NCBI RefSeq assembly: GCF_003640395.1
Contig: NZ_RBZQ01000006.1
Location: 241,121 to 305,120 of the forward strand
Reading direction: 5' to 3'
Source: Stutzerimonas urumqiensis
Lineage (GTDB): Bacteria; Pseudomonadota; Gammaproteobacteria; Pseudomonadales; Pseudomonadaceae
DNA length: 64,000 nt
Made by a program: the position numbers and the translations under genes
Shown here: piece after piece, positions 26,488 through 36,296 of the stretch
How the letters are laid out: each line of letters opens with the position of its first letter
Numbering within the stretch: the first letter of the stretch is position 1
Notes under the pieces: model-generated
Told to the model about the DNA's origin: nothing
What the model saw: the letters and a program-made list of their open reading frames with translations, nothing else
Databases searched by the model: none

Positions 26488-28008
26488 TCAGGCCTGGGCC
26501 AGTTCCGTCGAGGCATTCTTGCGAGCACGCAGGCTGCCGACCACGTGCCAGGCGACAGACAGCACCGCCAGCAGCAGGAAGGCGCCGGAGATGGGGTTCG
26601 TCAGGAAGCCCACGAAGTTGCCGTCCGACAGCATCAGACCGCGCCGCAGGTTCGTCTCGGCCATCGGCCCCAGGATGAAGCCGATGATGAAGGGCGCCGG
26701 CGGAATGCCGCCCTTGACGAAGCCGTAGCCGATCAGACCGAACAGCAGAATGGTCCAGACATCGAACACCCGGCTCGACAACCCGAAGGCGCCCACCACG
26801 CACAGCACCAGGATGATCGGCAGCAGGATGTGCTTCGGCACGGCCAGCAGCTTGATGAAGATGCGCAGCCCGTAGAACTCCAGCAACAGCATCAGCACGG
26901 CCGATACGATCAGCGCCACGAAGATGGTGTAGACCAGCGCGCCCTGGCTGATGAAGAGCATCGGGCCGGGCTGGATGCCGTGGATCATGAAGCCGCCGAG
27001 CAGGATCGCCGTCACCGCGTCGCCTGGAATGCCGAGGGTCAGCAGCGGAATCATCGCCCCGCCGATGCCGGCGTTGTTGGCGGTTTCGCTGGCGACCACG
27101 CCGTCGAGCACGCCGGTGCCGAACTTCTCGGGGTACTTCGAGCGCTTCTTGGCGACGATGTAGGACACGATGTTGGAGGTACCCGCACCGATGCCGGGCA
27201 GGATGCCGATACCGATGCCGATCAGCGCCGAACGGGTGGCATTCGGAATCTGGCCGAAGAACTCCTTCATCGAGAATCCGAACCCCTTGATCGACTTCAT
27301 GCTGACGCTGCCGATCGCGGCATTCTTGCCGCTGCGTACGCTCTCGGCGACTTTGATCACCTCGGAGATGGCGAAGATGCCGATCAGCACCACCAGCATG
27401 TCGAAGCCGCTGTTGAGGTTCGGCTCGTCGAAGGTGAAGCGGCGGATCGCATCGACCGGCGCGATGCCGACCGTGGCAAAGGCGAAACCGAGCGTGCCTG
27501 CGAACAACCCCTTGACCATCGAGCCGGTCGACAGCGTTGCGATCAGCGTGAGCGAGAACACCGCGATGGCGAAGTATTCATGCGGGCCGAAGCGCAGCGC
27601 GACCTTGGCCAGCAGCGGGGCGATGGTCATCAGCGCGATGATGCTGGCGATCGTCCCGAGGAAGGAAAACACCACGCCGGCGCCGAGGGCCTTCACGCCT
27701 TCGCCTTTTTCCATCATCGGGCCGCCGTCGAAGGTCGTCGCGACCGAGGACGGCGTGCCGGGGATTTTCAGCAGAATGGCCGAGATCAGCGCGCCGGAGG
27801 TGGCACCGACGAACAGGGCCACCAGCAGCGAAAGACCCGCTGCCGGGCCGAGCGCGTAGGTCAGCGGAAGGCACAGGGCGATGGCCATCACGGCCGTCAG
27901 GCCCGGTACCGCGCCGAAGACGATGCCCACGGCCACGCCGAGCACGATGAGGATCATGATCTGCACCGACATCACAGCGTCGACGCCCGTTAAAAAGAGT
28001 TCCCACAT
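26488..28008 (-). CDS. tctA: Tripartite tricarboxylate-type transporter large permease (TctA), probable aldarate uptake
   Basis: 506 residues with about 12 transmembrane segments. TctA-family signatures: GIVFGAVPGLTAVMAIAL, SALISAILLKIPGTPSSVAT-like region, GILPGIGAGTSNIVSYIVAK and GVVASETANNAGIGGAMIPL, LTLGIPGDAVTAILLGGFMI. It is the main inner-membrane channel subunit, sodium-dependent in characterised members. It is last in the gudD-tctC-tctB-tctA unit, 10 bases after tctB. The glucarate dehydratase in the same unit indicates glucarate/galactarate rather than citrate as substrate (inference). Confidence 0.93.
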   Translation of the reverse strand: MWELFLTGVDAVMSVQIMILIVLGVAVGIVFGAVPGLTAVMAIALCLPLTYALGPAAGLSLLVALFVGATSGALISAILLKIPGTPSSVATTFDGGPMMEKGEGVKALGAGVVFSFLGTIASIIALMTIAPLLAKVALRFGPHEYFAIAVFSLTLIATLSTGSMVKGLFAGTLGFAFATVGIAPVDAIRRFTFDEPNLNSGFDMLVVLIGIFAISEVIKVAESVRSGKNAAIGSVSMKSIKGFGFSMKEFFGQIPNATRSALIGIGIGILPGIGAGTSNIVSYIVAKKRSKYPEKFGTGVLDGVVASETANNAGIGGAMIPLLTLGIPGDAVTAILLGGFMIHGIQPGPMLFISQGALVYTIFVALIVSAVLMLLLEFYGLRIFIKLLAVPKHILLPIILVLCVVGAFGLSSRVFDVWTILLFGLIGYGFVKGGIPPAPFIIGFILGPMAETNLRRGLMLSDGNFVGFLTNPISGAFLLLAVLSVAWHVVGSLRARKNASTELAQA

Positions 28009-28018
28009 GATCCGGTCC

Positions 28019-28519
28019 TCAGAAGTTGAACAACGGCCCGGAGGGCAGCATCAGGTCGAAGCCGTAGCGGAAGGCTACGTAGATGGTGGCCGAGCTGATG
28101 ATCGCGATAGCCACGTACGCCAGGTGGTTGGTCTTGTGTCCGGTTGGGGTCAGCACAAGGAACTGCACGTAGAGGTACAGCGCAGTCATGATCGGAAAGC
28201 CGACGAGGTTGAGCAGGCCGGCATAGATCACGATCAGGCCGAGCGTCTTGGCGACGGTGCCGTAGTCGCTGGCACCGGCGGCCTTCTCGGCTTCGGCTTC
28301 GATCTTTTCCTCGGTGGTCAGCGGGCCGACGTCGGGTTGCCGGCTGGCAAGCAGTTGCAGGACGCCGAGCAGGCAGATCGTGCCGGCGAGGATGTACGGG
28401 ACGAAGGCCGAATCGATCAGGCCCTTGTCGGGTAGTTGCATGGTCATCGCGAGGTAGATCAGACCGATGGCGAGCATGGCGATGCCGATCGCCAGCTCCT
28501 TCATGCGGATGGTCTTCAT
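28019..28519 (-). CDS. tctB: Tripartite tricarboxylate-type transporter small permease (TctB)
   Basis: 166 residues with four hydrophobic segments (AIGIAMLAIGLIYLAMTM, FVPYILAGTICLLGVLQLLA, LGLIVIYAGLLNLVGFPIMT, LAYVAIAIISSATIYVAFRY) and the family C-terminus MLPSGPLFNF. A charged cytoplasmic loop (EEKIEAEAEKAA) separates TM2 and TM3. It is the small inner-membrane subunit that pairs with TctA. It lies 61 bases after tctC. Confidence 0.9.
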   Translation of the reverse strand: MKTIRMKELAIGIAMLAIGLIYLAMTMQLPDKGLIDSAFVPYILAGTICLLGVLQLLASRQPDVGPLTTEEKIEAEAEKAAGASDYGTVAKTLGLIVIYAGLLNLVGFPIMTALYLYVQFLVLTPTGHKTNHLAYVAIAIISSATIYVAFRYGFDLMLPSGPLFNF

Positions 28520-28580
28520 GGCGGGCTCCCGGTGGGTGAAGCGGGGGAAGCCGGCGACCCGAGGCCGCCGGTGGCGGGGC

Positions 28581-29546
28581 TTACTGCTGGCGCAGCAGGT
28601 CGCGGTACTGCATGTAGTCGGTGCGGGTTTCCTTCAGCAGGCCCGGTGCGACGTCATGTCCGTAGAAGGTGACCGGCTGCTTGAAGCCCTTTTCCAGCTC
28701 CTTGGCGTAGGCCGGGGTCTCGGTGATCTGCTTCATGATGTCGGACATCTTCTGCACGATCGCCGGATCGGTGCCCTTGGGGAAGGCGATGATGTAGGGC
28801 TTGTCCATGACGAAGTCGAGGCCCTGTTCCTTGAAGGTCTTGATGTCGCCAAGCAGCGGGTTCCGCTCCTCGTTCGGCTGGGCAAGGATGTGCATGTCGC
28901 CCGTCTCGACGTAGTCCTGCACCGCGCCGTAGGTGATGGCGGCGACGTCGATCCGCCCGCCGAGCAGCGCGGTGATCTTCTCGGCCGCGCTGCCGGCGTC
29001 GACGATCTTGAGGTCCACGTCGGCCATGTCTTCGAAGATCAGCCCTTGCAGGTGGGAGAACCCGCCCAGCTCGGTGCCATAGATCACGTCGTCGGGGCTT
29101 TCCTTGGCCTTCTTGATCAGCTCGTCGAGCGTTTCGATGCCCGATGCCTTGCTGGTGACGAAGACCGCACCCTTGTCGACGGCCGCGATGCAGCAGATGT
29201 CCAGCGCATCGTAGCTGTAGTCGATCAGGCCGGAGACTTCGTTCACCAGCAGGTGTCCGGTGTGGCCGAACAGTATGGTGGTGCCGTCGGGCTCGGCATT
29301 CTTCACCTGGGCGAGGGCAACGGTGCCGCCGCCGCCATTCATGTTGGTGATCACCATGTTCTCTCCAGTGATGTCGGAGAAGTACTTGGCCATGGTGCGG
29401 GCGTTGAAATCGGTGTCACCGCCGGCACCGGCGGGCACTATCACCTGGACGGTGCGGCTGGGCCACTCGGTTTCGGCGGCGTGGGCGATGCCGGCGGTCA
29501 GCGCGATGCAGGCCGAGGCGATGGCGGTGCGAAGGGTTTTTTTCAT
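28581..29546 (-). CDS. tctC: Tripartite tricarboxylate-type transporter periplasmic binding protein (TctC)
   Basis: 321 residues from ATG 29546, with GAGGA 9 bases upstream; the frame extends upstream to 29765 but that part overlaps gudD. A signal peptide (KKTLRTAIASACIALTAGIA, cleavage after AHA) is followed by a Bug/TctC two-lobed fold: WPSRTVQVIVPAGAGGDTDF (ligand loop), NMNGGGGTVALAQV, GHTGHLLVNEVSG and TYGAVQDYVETGDM. It binds the dicarboxylic sugar acid in the periplasm for TctAB. It lies 28 bases after gudD. Confidence 0.92.
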   Translation of the reverse strand: MKKTLRTAIASACIALTAGIAHAAETEWPSRTVQVIVPAGAGGDTDFNARTMAKYFSDITGENMVITNMNGGGGTVALAQVKNAEPDGTTILFGHTGHLLVNEVSGLIDYSYDALDICCIAAVDKGAVFVTSKASGIETLDELIKKAKESPDDVIYGTELGGFSHLQGLIFEDMADVDLKIVDAGSAAEKITALLGGRIDVAAITYGAVQDYVETGDMHILAQPNEERNPLLGDIKTFKEQGLDFVMDKPYIIAFPKGTDPAIVQKMSDIMKQITETPAYAKELEKGFKQPVTFYGHDVAPGLLKETRTDYMQYRDLLRQQ

Positions 29547-29574
29547 TATTGTGTCCTCTTTGACGGGGTTCGCT

Positions 29575-30966
29575 TTAGCGCGAGGTGCGCCCAAGGCTGG
29601 GCTGCTTGGGGTCGTACTTCCAACCGGGAACCAGGTACTGCATGGCCATCGCGTCGTCGCGCGCGCCGGTGGCGACCTTCTTGTAGAGCTCGTGCGCGGC
29701 CATGATCCGGTCCATGTCCGGTTCGATGCCCAGGCCCGGCTTCTGGGGAACGGCGACTTCGCCACCGACGATTTGCAGTGGTTCGCGGGTCAGTCGCTCC
29801 TGGCCTTCCTGCCAGATCCAGTGGGTATCGATGGCCGTGATGCGCCCGGGCGCCGCGGCGGCGGCGTGGGTGAACATCGCCAGCGATACGTCGAAGTGGT
29901 TGTTGGAGTGCGAGCCCCAGGTCAGGCCGAAGTGCTCGCACAGCTGCGCCAGCCGCACCGAGCCCTGCATGGTCCAGAAATGCGGGTCGGCGAGCGGGAT
30001 GTCGACCGCGTCGAGGCGCACCGAGTGGCCCATCTGGCGCCAGTCGGTGGCGACCATGTTGGTCGCGGTCGGGATGCCCGTGGCGCGCTTGAACTCGGCC
30101 ATGATCTCGCGACCGGAATAGCCGTTCTCGGGGCCGCAGGGATCTTCGGCGTAGGACAGGATGTGGCCCTGTCCCTTGCAGAGGGCGATGGCTTCGTCGA
30201 GCGACCAGGCCCCGTTGGGGTCGAGCGTGACGCGCGCATCCGGGAAGCGTGCCTTGATGCCGGCGATCGCCTGCATCTCCTCGCTGCCGCGCATCACGCC
30301 GCCCTTGAGCTTGAAGTCGTTGAAGCCATAACGCGCGGCGGCCGCTTCGGCGAGGCGGACGATGGCTTCGGGCGTGACCGCTTCCTGATGGCGCAGGTGA
30401 TACCAGTCGTCACCGGTGCTGGCGAGGTAGGGCAGGTCGGTGCGGGTGCGGTCGCCAATGTAGAAGAGGTAGGCGAGCATCGGCACGCGATCGCGCTGCT
30501 GGCCCGCGCCGAGCAACTCGGCGACCGGCACCTGGAGATGCTGGCCCAGCAGGTCGATCAGGGCGGCTTCCACCGCTGTGATCACATTGTCCAGCCGCAG
30601 GTTGATCTCGTGCGGCTGCTTGAGTACCTCCGCTTCGGCGTCGGAGGTCACCTGATGGCTGGTCGTCTGCGGACCGCTGACGTTACCGGCGATGGCCGAA
30701 CGCAGGCTGTTCAGGGTGCGGTTGTACAAACCGATCGGTTGTCCGATCACTAGTCCCTTGGTGCGCTCCAGCGCCTGCCGGATGCCTTCGCCGCCCGGTA
30801 CTTCACCCATGCCGGTGCGGCCGGCGCTGTCGGTGAGCAGCACGAGATTGCGGGTGAAGTAGGGAGCATGCGCGCCACACAGGTTGAGCAGCATGCTGTC
30901 ATAACCTGCAACAGGTATGACCTGCATCTCCCGTACGGTAGGGGTCGCTGTCATCGGTTCAGCCAT
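29575..30966 (-). CDS. gudD: D-glucarate dehydratase
   Basis: 463 residues, an enolase-superfamily (mandelate racemase subgroup) enzyme that dehydrates D-glucarate to 5-keto-4-deoxy-D-glucarate with Mg2+. Visible residues: the KxK pair in [14 protein letters not shown], metal ligands in [21 protein letters not shown] and [12 protein letters not shown], and the catalytic His in [15 protein letters not shown]. It is the first gene of the aldarate-transport unit. The ATG is preceded by GGAG at an 11-base spacing. An operator copy lies about 250 bases upstream in the divergent region shared with kdgD. Confidence 0.96.
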   Translation of the reverse strand: MAEPMTATPTVREMQVIPVAGYDSMLLNLCGAHAPYFTRNLVLLTDSAGRTGMGEVPGGEGIRQALERTKGLVIGQPIGLYNRTLNSLRSAIAGNVSGPQTTSHQVTSDAEAEVLKQPHEINLRLDNVITAVEAALIDLLGQHLQVPVAELLGAGQQRDRVPMLAYLFYIGDRTRTDLPYLASTGDDWYHLRHQEAVTPEAIVRLAEAAAARYGFNDFKLKGGVMRGSEEMQAIAGIKARFPDARVTLDPNGAWSLDEAIALCKGQGHILSYAEDPCGPENGYSGREIMAEFKRATGIPTATNMVATDWRQMGHSVRLDAVDIPLADPHFWTMQGSVRLAQLCEHFGLTWGSHSNNHFDVSLAMFTHAAAAAPGRITAIDTHWIWQEGQERLTREPLQIVGGEVAVPQKPGLGIEPDMDRIMAAHELYKKVATGARDDAMAMQYLVPGWKYDPKQPSLGRTSR

Positions 30967-31213
30967 TACCAGTTAACTCCGGTGTTGTGATTGTTGAGGA
31001 GGGACGGCTCGGTTGCCCGCGCGGCGCGAGAAGCGATCGCCAGCCTGCGAGGGCTTGCGCGCCGTGGTGCGCGGGCATTGGAAGCGAAAGGTGAAGACGG
31101 CGAGGGTGCTTGAAGCGCGCCGGCAAGAGGCGCGTCGGAATCATGCGTTTGAGCGGGGCGGTGTCGAGGCATGGCCGTGGACTCGCTTTCTTATTGTTGG
31201 ATCGTTGTCGTAA

Positions 31214-31226
31214 GTTGTCATACGAG
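31214..31226 (-). promoter_or_regulatory. FadR-family operator copy C (gudD side)
   Basis: GTTGTCATACGAG contains TTGTCATACGA, a perfect match to TNGTNNNACNA. It lies in the 513-base divergent region between gudD and kdgD, 248 bases from the gudD start. Apart from operators C and D I see no gene there. Confidence 0.55.
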
Positions 31227-31406
31227 TTGAGGGATTTTTTAGCAGCCGTACTTCCGGGCTGTCAAACAAAAAAGCCGCCGTATTTTCAGGGGGCCATCGC
31301 TGTGCATGAAACCTGTCATACCGAACCGAACGAAGCTTTCAGCAGGCTTTCAATGCCTGGTGTGCAGGACCGTCGAGGGGCAGAAAAAAGAGTTGGCGTT
31401 ATGGTA

Positions 31407-31419
31407 GTTGTACGATAAC
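31407..31419 (+). promoter_or_regulatory. FadR-family operator copy D (kdgD promoter)
   Basis: GTTGTACGATAAC contains TTGTACGATAA, one mismatch from TNGTNNNACNA, and is flanked by a second dyad TACGATAACGTA. It lies 60 bases upstream of the kdgD start, a typical repressor position. Confidence 0.55.
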
Positions 31420-31479
31420 GTATCTCACAGGCTGAAGCCTCGCTCCCTCATCACCCTCGTTAAACAGGATGTTCGAATA

Positions 31480-32391
31480 ATGAACCCACAAGAACTGAAG
31501 GCCATCCTCTCGTCTGGTCTGCTGTCGTTCCCGCTGACCGACTTCGACCAGAACGGCGATTTCAATCGCGATGGCTACGTCCAGCGCCTCGAGTGGCTCG
31601 CTCCCTATGGCGCCTCGGCGCTGTTCGCCGCCGGCGGCACGGGCGAGTTCTTCTCGCTTGCCCCGGATGAGTACCCGCAGATCATCAAGACTGCGGTCGA
31701 CACCTGCGCCAACAGCGTGCCGATCCTGGCAGGCGTGGGCGGCCCGACCCGTCAGGCCATCCAGTACGCGCAGGAAGCCGAGCGCCTGGGCGCCAAGGGC
31801 CTGCTGCTGCTGCCGCACTACCTCACCGAAGCGAGCCAGGATGGCGTCGCGGCGCATGTCGAGCAGGTGTGCAAGTCGGTCAAGATCGGCGTCGTGGTCT
31901 ACAACCGCAACGTCTGCCGCCTGACCGCCACTCACCTCGAACAACTGGCCGAGCGCTGCCCGAACCTGATCGGCTACAAGGACGGACTGGGCGACATCGA
32001 GCTGATGGTGTCGATCCGTCGCCGACTGGGCGATCGTCTGAGCTACCTCGGCGGCCTGCCGACCGCGGAAGTCTATGCCGCGGCCTACAAGGCGCTGGGC
32101 GTGCCGGTGTACTCGTCGGCGGTGTTCAACTTCATCCCCAAGACGGCGATGGACTTCTACCACGCCGTCGCCCGCGACGATCACGAGACCGTCGGCAAGC
32201 TGATCGACGATTTCTTCCTGCCGTACCTGGACATCCGCAATCGCTGCAAGGGCTACGCCGTCAGCATCGTCAAGGCGGGCGCGAAGATCGCCGGCTACGA
32301 CGCAGGCCCGGTGCGTGCGCCGCTCACCGAGCTGCGCCCCGACGAGTACGAACGCCTGGCCGCGCTGATCGCCAAGCAGGGCGCGCAGTAA
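31480..32391 (+). CDS. kdgD: 5-dehydro-4-deoxyglucarate dehydratase (decarboxylating)
   Basis: 303 residues, a DHDPS/NAL-family TIM barrel. It converts 5-keto-4-deoxy-D-glucarate to 2-oxoglutarate semialdehyde, CO2 and water. The Schiff-base lysine is in [15 protein letters not shown] and the preceding active-site Tyr in [21 protein letters not shown] is the family carboxylate-binding loop. ATG 31480 gives [13 protein letters not shown], the usual family start, with CAGGA 10 bases upstream; the frame extends to 31408 without support. It is first in the kdgD/ketoglutarate-semialdehyde dehydrogenase/garD set. Confidence 0.95.
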   Translation: MNPQELKAILSSGLLSFPLTDFDQNGDFNRDGYVQRLEWLAPYGASALFAAGGTGEFFSLAPDEYPQIIKTAVDTCANSVPILAGVGGPTRQAIQYAQEAERLGAKGLLLLPHYLTEASQDGVAAHVEQVCKSVKIGVVVYNRNVCRLTATHLEQLAERCPNLIGYKDGLGDIELMVSIRRRLGDRLSYLGGLPTAEVYAAAYKALGVPVYSSAVFNFIPKTAMDFYHAVARDDHETVGKLIDDFFLPYLDIRNRCKGYAVSIVKAGAKIAGYDAGPVRAPLTELRPDEYERLAALIAKQGAQ

Positions 32392-32400
32392 GCGACCCAT

Positions 32401-32426
32401 GCGCGCCGACGGTTGCGTCGGCGCGC
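32401..32426 (+). repeat. Perfect inverted repeat between kdgD and the semialdehyde dehydrogenase gene
   Basis: GCGCGCCGAC and GTCGGCGCGC form a 10-bp GC-rich stem with loop GGTTGC. There is no T-run, so it is likely an mRNA-stabilising hairpin or a partial attenuator within the operon. Confidence 0.6.
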
Positions 32427-32473
32427 CATCCGCCGTGGTGTAGCGACCGGCGGTATTCCCGAGGACTTTTCGC

Positions 32474-33916
32474 ATGGCTGACGTAACGCGTTACGACAAC
32501 TTCATCGACGGCCAGTGGGTCGCCTCGAACCGCTACGAACCGAACATCAACCCATCCGACCTGTCGGATGTCATCGGCGACTACGCACAGGCCGACGCCG
32601 GCCAGGTTCAGGCGGCGATCGACGCGGCGCGCCGGGCCTTTCCCGCGTGGTCGACCTTCGGCATCCAGGCGCGCGCCGACGCGCTCGAACAGGTCGGGCT
32701 GGAAATCCTCGCCCGTCGCGACGAGCTCGGCACACTGCTGGCGCGGGAGGAGGGCAAGACCCTGCCCGAAGCCATCGCCGAAGTCGTTCGCGCTGGCAAC
32801 ATCTTCAAGTTCTTCGCCGGCGAGTGCCTGCGCCAGGCCGGCGAAACGCTGCCCTCGGTGCGCCCCGGCGTGAGCGTCGAGATCACCCGCGAGCCGCTGG
32901 GCGTGGTCGGCCTGATCACCCCGTGGAACTTCCCGATCGCCATCCCGGCCTGGAAGATCGCCCCGGCGCTGGCCTACGGCAATTGCGTGGTCATCAAGCC
33001 GGCCGAGCTGGTGCCGGGCTGCGTCTGGGCCATCGCCGAAATCATTTCCCGGGCGGGTTTCCCGGCCGGTGTGTTCAACCTCGTCATGGGCCACGGAAAG
33101 GAAGTGGGCGAGGCCATCGTCGGCTCACGCCAGGTCGATGCGGTCAGCTTCACCGGCTCGGTCGGCGTGGGGCGTGGCATCGCCCAGGCCTGTGTCGCGC
33201 GCGGCACCAAGGTCCAGCTCGAAATGGGCGGCAAGAACCCGCAGATCGTGCTGGACGATGCCGATCTGGACGTCGCCGTCGAGCTCTGCACGCAGAGTGC
33301 CTTCTACTCCACCGGCCAGCGCTGCACGGCGTCCAGCCGCATCATCGTCACCGACGGCATCTACGACCGCTTCGTCGCGGCGATGACGGCGCGCGTCGGC
33401 AGGATCAAGGTCGGCTCGGCGCTGGCGCCTGGGGTCGACGTCGGTCCGGTGGTGTCCGCCGCGCAGCTGGAACAGGACCTGCGCTACATCGCGCTCGGCA
33501 AGCAGGAGGGCGCACGCCTGGCCTGCGGGGGCGAGCGCGCCAGCGGTGCGACCGAAGGCTATTACCTGGCACCGACGCTGTTCGTCGACAGCACCGCGGA
33601 CATGCGCATCAGCCGCGAGGAAATCTTCGGACCGGTCGCCAACGTCGTCCGGGTACGGGATTACGAAGCGGCCCTGGCGATGGCCAACGACACGGAATTC
33701 GGCCTTTCCGCCGGTATCTGCACCACCTCGCTGAAATACGCCAACCACTTCAAGCGACATGCGCAGGCCGGCATGGTGATGGTCAACCTGCCGACCGCGG
33801 GGGTCGATTACCACGTACCGTTCGGCGGGCGCAAAGGCTCGTCCTACGGGCCGCGCGAGCAGGGTCGCTACGCGCAGGAGTTCTACACGACGGTGAAGAC
33901 CACCTACATCGGTTGA
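32474..33916 (+). CDS. 2-oxoglutarate semialdehyde dehydrogenase
   Basis: 480 residues of the aldehyde dehydrogenase superfamily. It oxidises 2-oxoglutarate semialdehyde, the KdgD product, to 2-oxoglutarate, completing the pathway into the TCA cycle. Motifs: GLITPWNFPIAIPAWK (NAD and Asn), SFTGSVGVGRGIA, LEMGGKNPQIVLDDADLD with the general base Glu, and the catalytic Cys in STGQRCTASSRI. It lies 82 bases after kdgD, with a hairpin in the gap. The GLSAGICTTSLKYANHF and HVPFGGRKGSSYGPREQG blocks fit the aldarate-pathway group. Confidence 0.92.
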   Translation: MADVTRYDNFIDGQWVASNRYEPNINPSDLSDVIGDYAQADAGQVQAAIDAARRAFPAWSTFGIQARADALEQVGLEILARRDELGTLLAREEGKTLPEAIAEVVRAGNIFKFFAGECLRQAGETLPSVRPGVSVEITREPLGVVGLITPWNFPIAIPAWKIAPALAYGNCVVIKPAELVPGCVWAIAEIISRAGFPAGVFNLVMGHGKEVGEAIVGSRQVDAVSFTGSVGVGRGIAQACVARGTKVQLEMGGKNPQIVLDDADLDVAVELCTQSAFYSTGQRCTASSRIIVTDGIYDRFVAAMTARVGRIKVGSALAPGVDVGPVVSAAQLEQDLRYIALGKQEGARLACGGERASGATEGYYLAPTLFVDSTADMRISREEIFGPVANVVRVRDYEAALAMANDTEFGLSAGICTTSLKYANHFKRHAQAGMVMVNLPTAGVDYHVPFGGRKGSSYGPREQGRYAQEFYTTVKTTYIG

Positions 33917-33940
33917 GTCGATGGGCAAACCGGTCGCAAG

Positions 33941-34250
33941 GCTTTTTGTGGCGCGACTTGGTCGTGAATGGGTTGAAGCGATCGCGAGCAAGCTCGCTCC
34001 TACAGGGTGGGGCGGTGACGGGTCGGGTCGATTGCATGGGTAAACGCGGTCACAGTGCTTTTTGTAGGAGCGACCTTGGTCGCGAATGGGTTGAAGCGAT
34101 CGCGAGCAAGCTCGCTCCTACAGGGTGGGTCGGTGACAGGTCGGGGCGATTGCATGGGCTGGCGCCGAGCGCTGGGCAAGCGTGGTCCCAATGCTTTTTT
34201 GTAGGAGCGATCTTGGTCGCGAATGGGCGGCAAGGGCTCGCGAACAGGCT
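33941..34250. repeat. Tandem REP-type repeats (three units, about 118-bp period)
   Basis: Three imperfect units begin at about 33941, 34057 and 34193, each with GCTTTTTGTAGGAGCGA-like sequence, CTTGGTCGCGAATGGG and, in the first two, GCGATCGCGAGCAAGCTCGC plus TCCTACAGGGTGG. The GTAGGAGC ... GCTCCTAC arms make each unit a long imperfect palindrome as in Pseudomonas REP elements. The third unit has diverged in its second half. They fill the 415-base gap between the semialdehyde dehydrogenase gene and garD. No gene is seen inside. Confidence 0.85.
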
Positions 34251-34331
34251 CCCGCCTGAGTATCCGTAAGCCGTGCGGGCTCTAGCCCCGCCGGTGCAAA
34301 CAACAACATGCCGGGCCAACCGGAGAGCGAA

Positions 34332-35897
34332 ATGAGTGAAACCGTGCAGTTGATTCATCACCAGGATTCCCCGCGTTGCATCCGCCTGAACGAGGCCGAC
34401 AACGTGGCCGTGGTCGTCAATGACGGCGGCGTACCGACCGGTGCGCAGTTCGCAGACGGGCTCGTGACGGTCGAAGCCGTGCCGCAGAGCCACAAGGTCG
34501 CGCTGGTCGACATCCCCGCGGGCGAGCCGGTGCGCCGCTACGGGCAGATCATCGGCTATGCCCTGGAGCCGCTGCGCCGTGGCAGTTGGGTCAAGGAAAC
34601 CCAACTGAAGATGCCGAGCGCGCCGCCGCTCGAAAGCCTGCCGCGCGCCACCGCCGTGCCGGAAAAGCTCGAGCCGCTCGAGGGCTTCACGTTCGAGGGC
34701 TACCGCAACGCTGACGGTACCGTCGGCACGCGCAACATCCTCGGCATCAGCACCACCGTGCAGTGCGTCACCGGCGTGCTCGAGCATGCCGTGGCGCGCA
34801 TCCGCAAGGAGCTGCTGCCCAAGTACCCGAACGTCGACGACGTCGTGGCGCTGACCCACAGCTATGGCTGCGGCGTGGCGATCAACGCCCGTGACGCCTA
34901 TATCCCGATCCGCACCGTGCGCAACCTGGCGCGCAACCCGAACCTGGGCGGTGAGGCGCTGGTCATCAGCCTCGGCTGCGAAAAATTGCAGGCCGAGCAA
35001 GTGATGCACGAGGGCGACCCGTCGGTCGACCTGCGCGACCCCTGGCTGTATCGCCTGCAGGAATCGAACACCGGCTTCGGCGAGATGATCGAGCAGATCA
35101 TGGCGCTGGCCGAAACGCGCCTGAAGAAGCTCGACGGGCGCCGCCGCGAAACCGTGCCGGCCGCCGAGCTGGTGCTCGGCATGCAATGCGGCGGCAGCGA
35201 TGCCTTCTCCGGCATCACCGCCAATCCGGCGCTCGGTTACGCGGCCGACCTGCTGGTGCGCGCCGGGGCCACCGTGATGTTCTCCGAGAACACTGAAGTG
35301 CGTGATGCGGTGTACATGCTCACCGCGCGGGCCGAGACGCCTGACGTCGCCGAGGCGCTGATCGCCGAGATGGACTGGTACGACCAATACCTGGAGCGCG
35401 GTGCCGCCGATCGCAGTGCCAACACCACGCCCGGCAACAAGAAGGGCGGCCTGTCGAACATCGTCGAGAAGTCGCTGGGCTCGATCGTCAAATCCGGCAG
35501 CGGCGCCATCAACGGTGTGGTCGGTCCGGGTGAGCGGGTCGATCGCAAGGGCCTGATCTTCTGCGCCACGCCGGCCAGCGACTTCGTCTGCGGCACGCTG
35601 CAACTGGCCGCCGGCATGAACCTGCATGTCTTCACCACCGGCCGCGGCACGCCCTATGGCCTGGCGATGGCGCCGGTGGTCAAGGTCGCGACCCGCACCG
35701 AACTCGCGCAGCGCTGGCCGGACCTGATCGATATCGACGCCGGGCGCATCGCCAGCGGCCGCTCGACCATCGAAGAGCTCGGCTGGGAGCTGTTCCACTA
35801 CTACCTGGACGTCGCCAGCGGTCGGAAGAAGACCTGGGCCGAGCAGCACAAGCTGCACAACGACCTGGTGCTGTTCAACCCGGCGCCCATCACCTGA
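34332..35897 (+). CDS. garD: Galactarate dehydratase
   Basis: 521 residues of the UxaA/GarD family. It dehydrates galactarate (meso-galactaric acid) to 5-keto-4-deoxy-D-glucarate, joining the glucarate branch before KdgD. An N-terminal SAF-like domain (about 1-100: [36 protein letters not shown]) precedes the large domain with [57 protein letters not shown] and [18 protein letters not shown], containing conserved metal-binding residues. ATG 34332 has GGAGA 6 bases upstream. The REP block separates it from the dehydrogenase gene, so a separate promoter is possible. Confidence 0.94.
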   Translation: MSETVQLIHHQDSPRCIRLNEADNVAVVVNDGGVPTGAQFADGLVTVEAVPQSHKVALVDIPAGEPVRRYGQIIGYALEPLRRGSWVKETQLKMPSAPPLESLPRATAVPEKLEPLEGFTFEGYRNADGTVGTRNILGISTTVQCVTGVLEHAVARIRKELLPKYPNVDDVVALTHSYGCGVAINARDAYIPIRTVRNLARNPNLGGEALVISLGCEKLQAEQVMHEGDPSVDLRDPWLYRLQESNTGFGEMIEQIMALAETRLKKLDGRRRETVPAAELVLGMQCGGSDAFSGITANPALGYAADLLVRAGATVMFSENTEVRDAVYMLTARAETPDVAEALIAEMDWYDQYLERGAADRSANTTPGNKKGGLSNIVEKSLGSIVKSGSGAINGVVGPGERVDRKGLIFCATPASDFVCGTLQLAAGMNLHVFTTGRGTPYGLAMAPVVKVATRTELAQRWPDLIDIDAGRIASGRSTIEELGWELFHYYLDVASGRKKTWAEQHKLHNDLVLFNPAPIT

Positions 35898-36296
35898 TCG
35901 ATGCGGCCCCGCGTCGCCAGGCGTAGCAACAGCGCTGCGCCTGCAACGGATACGGCGTTCGCCCTCGGCGCGCACCGTATGCGCATCCTGGCCAGAAGCC
36001 GGGGTGCGGTTACCTCTCCGAACCCGCGCAGCCCGGCGGACGGCACGCCACAAGCGTACCGACCTGCCGGGTGCCGACCGGCGAACGGGCGTGCCCGTTC
36101 GTGCGGTCGACCGCTTGGGGCCTGTTCAGGGCTTGGCATGGTGCGCCGGTCCGTTGAGGCAGGACAGATAGACGTGCAGCGTCTTGCCGGCAATGCCGTG
36201 GTGCGATGGCATCAGCCTGTCGCTAAGCCGTGCGTCCTGAACGTCGCTTGAAGCAGGCAGTCGATTGATACGGGTAAGCGCTACGAGGAAATACCA
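35898..36296 (+). other. Intergenic interval of about 400 bases
   Basis: Between garD and the aldose epimerase gene I see no convincing gene, repeat, terminator or operator copy. Open frames here lack ribosome-binding sites and have unnatural Arg/Pro-rich composition. The last 20 bases hold the epimerase ribosome-binding site (GAGGAA). Confidence 0.5.

Noticed and set aside
26392..27993. 533-codon open frame on the plus strand
   Set aside because: Antisense of tctA, made of Gln/Asp/His/Arg-rich sequence, and no start signal.
33941..34250. CRISPR array
   Set aside because: Units are ~118 bp, palindromic and nearly identical along their length, with no short constant repeat/unique spacer pattern and no cas genes; these are REP-type elements.
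34050..36053. 667-codon open frame on the minus strand
   Set aside because: Antisense of garD and of the REP block; garD carries all family motifs.
35901..36251. 116-codon frame after garD
   Set aside because: No ribosome-binding site, Arg/Ala/Pro-rich composition and no domain; treated as intergenic.
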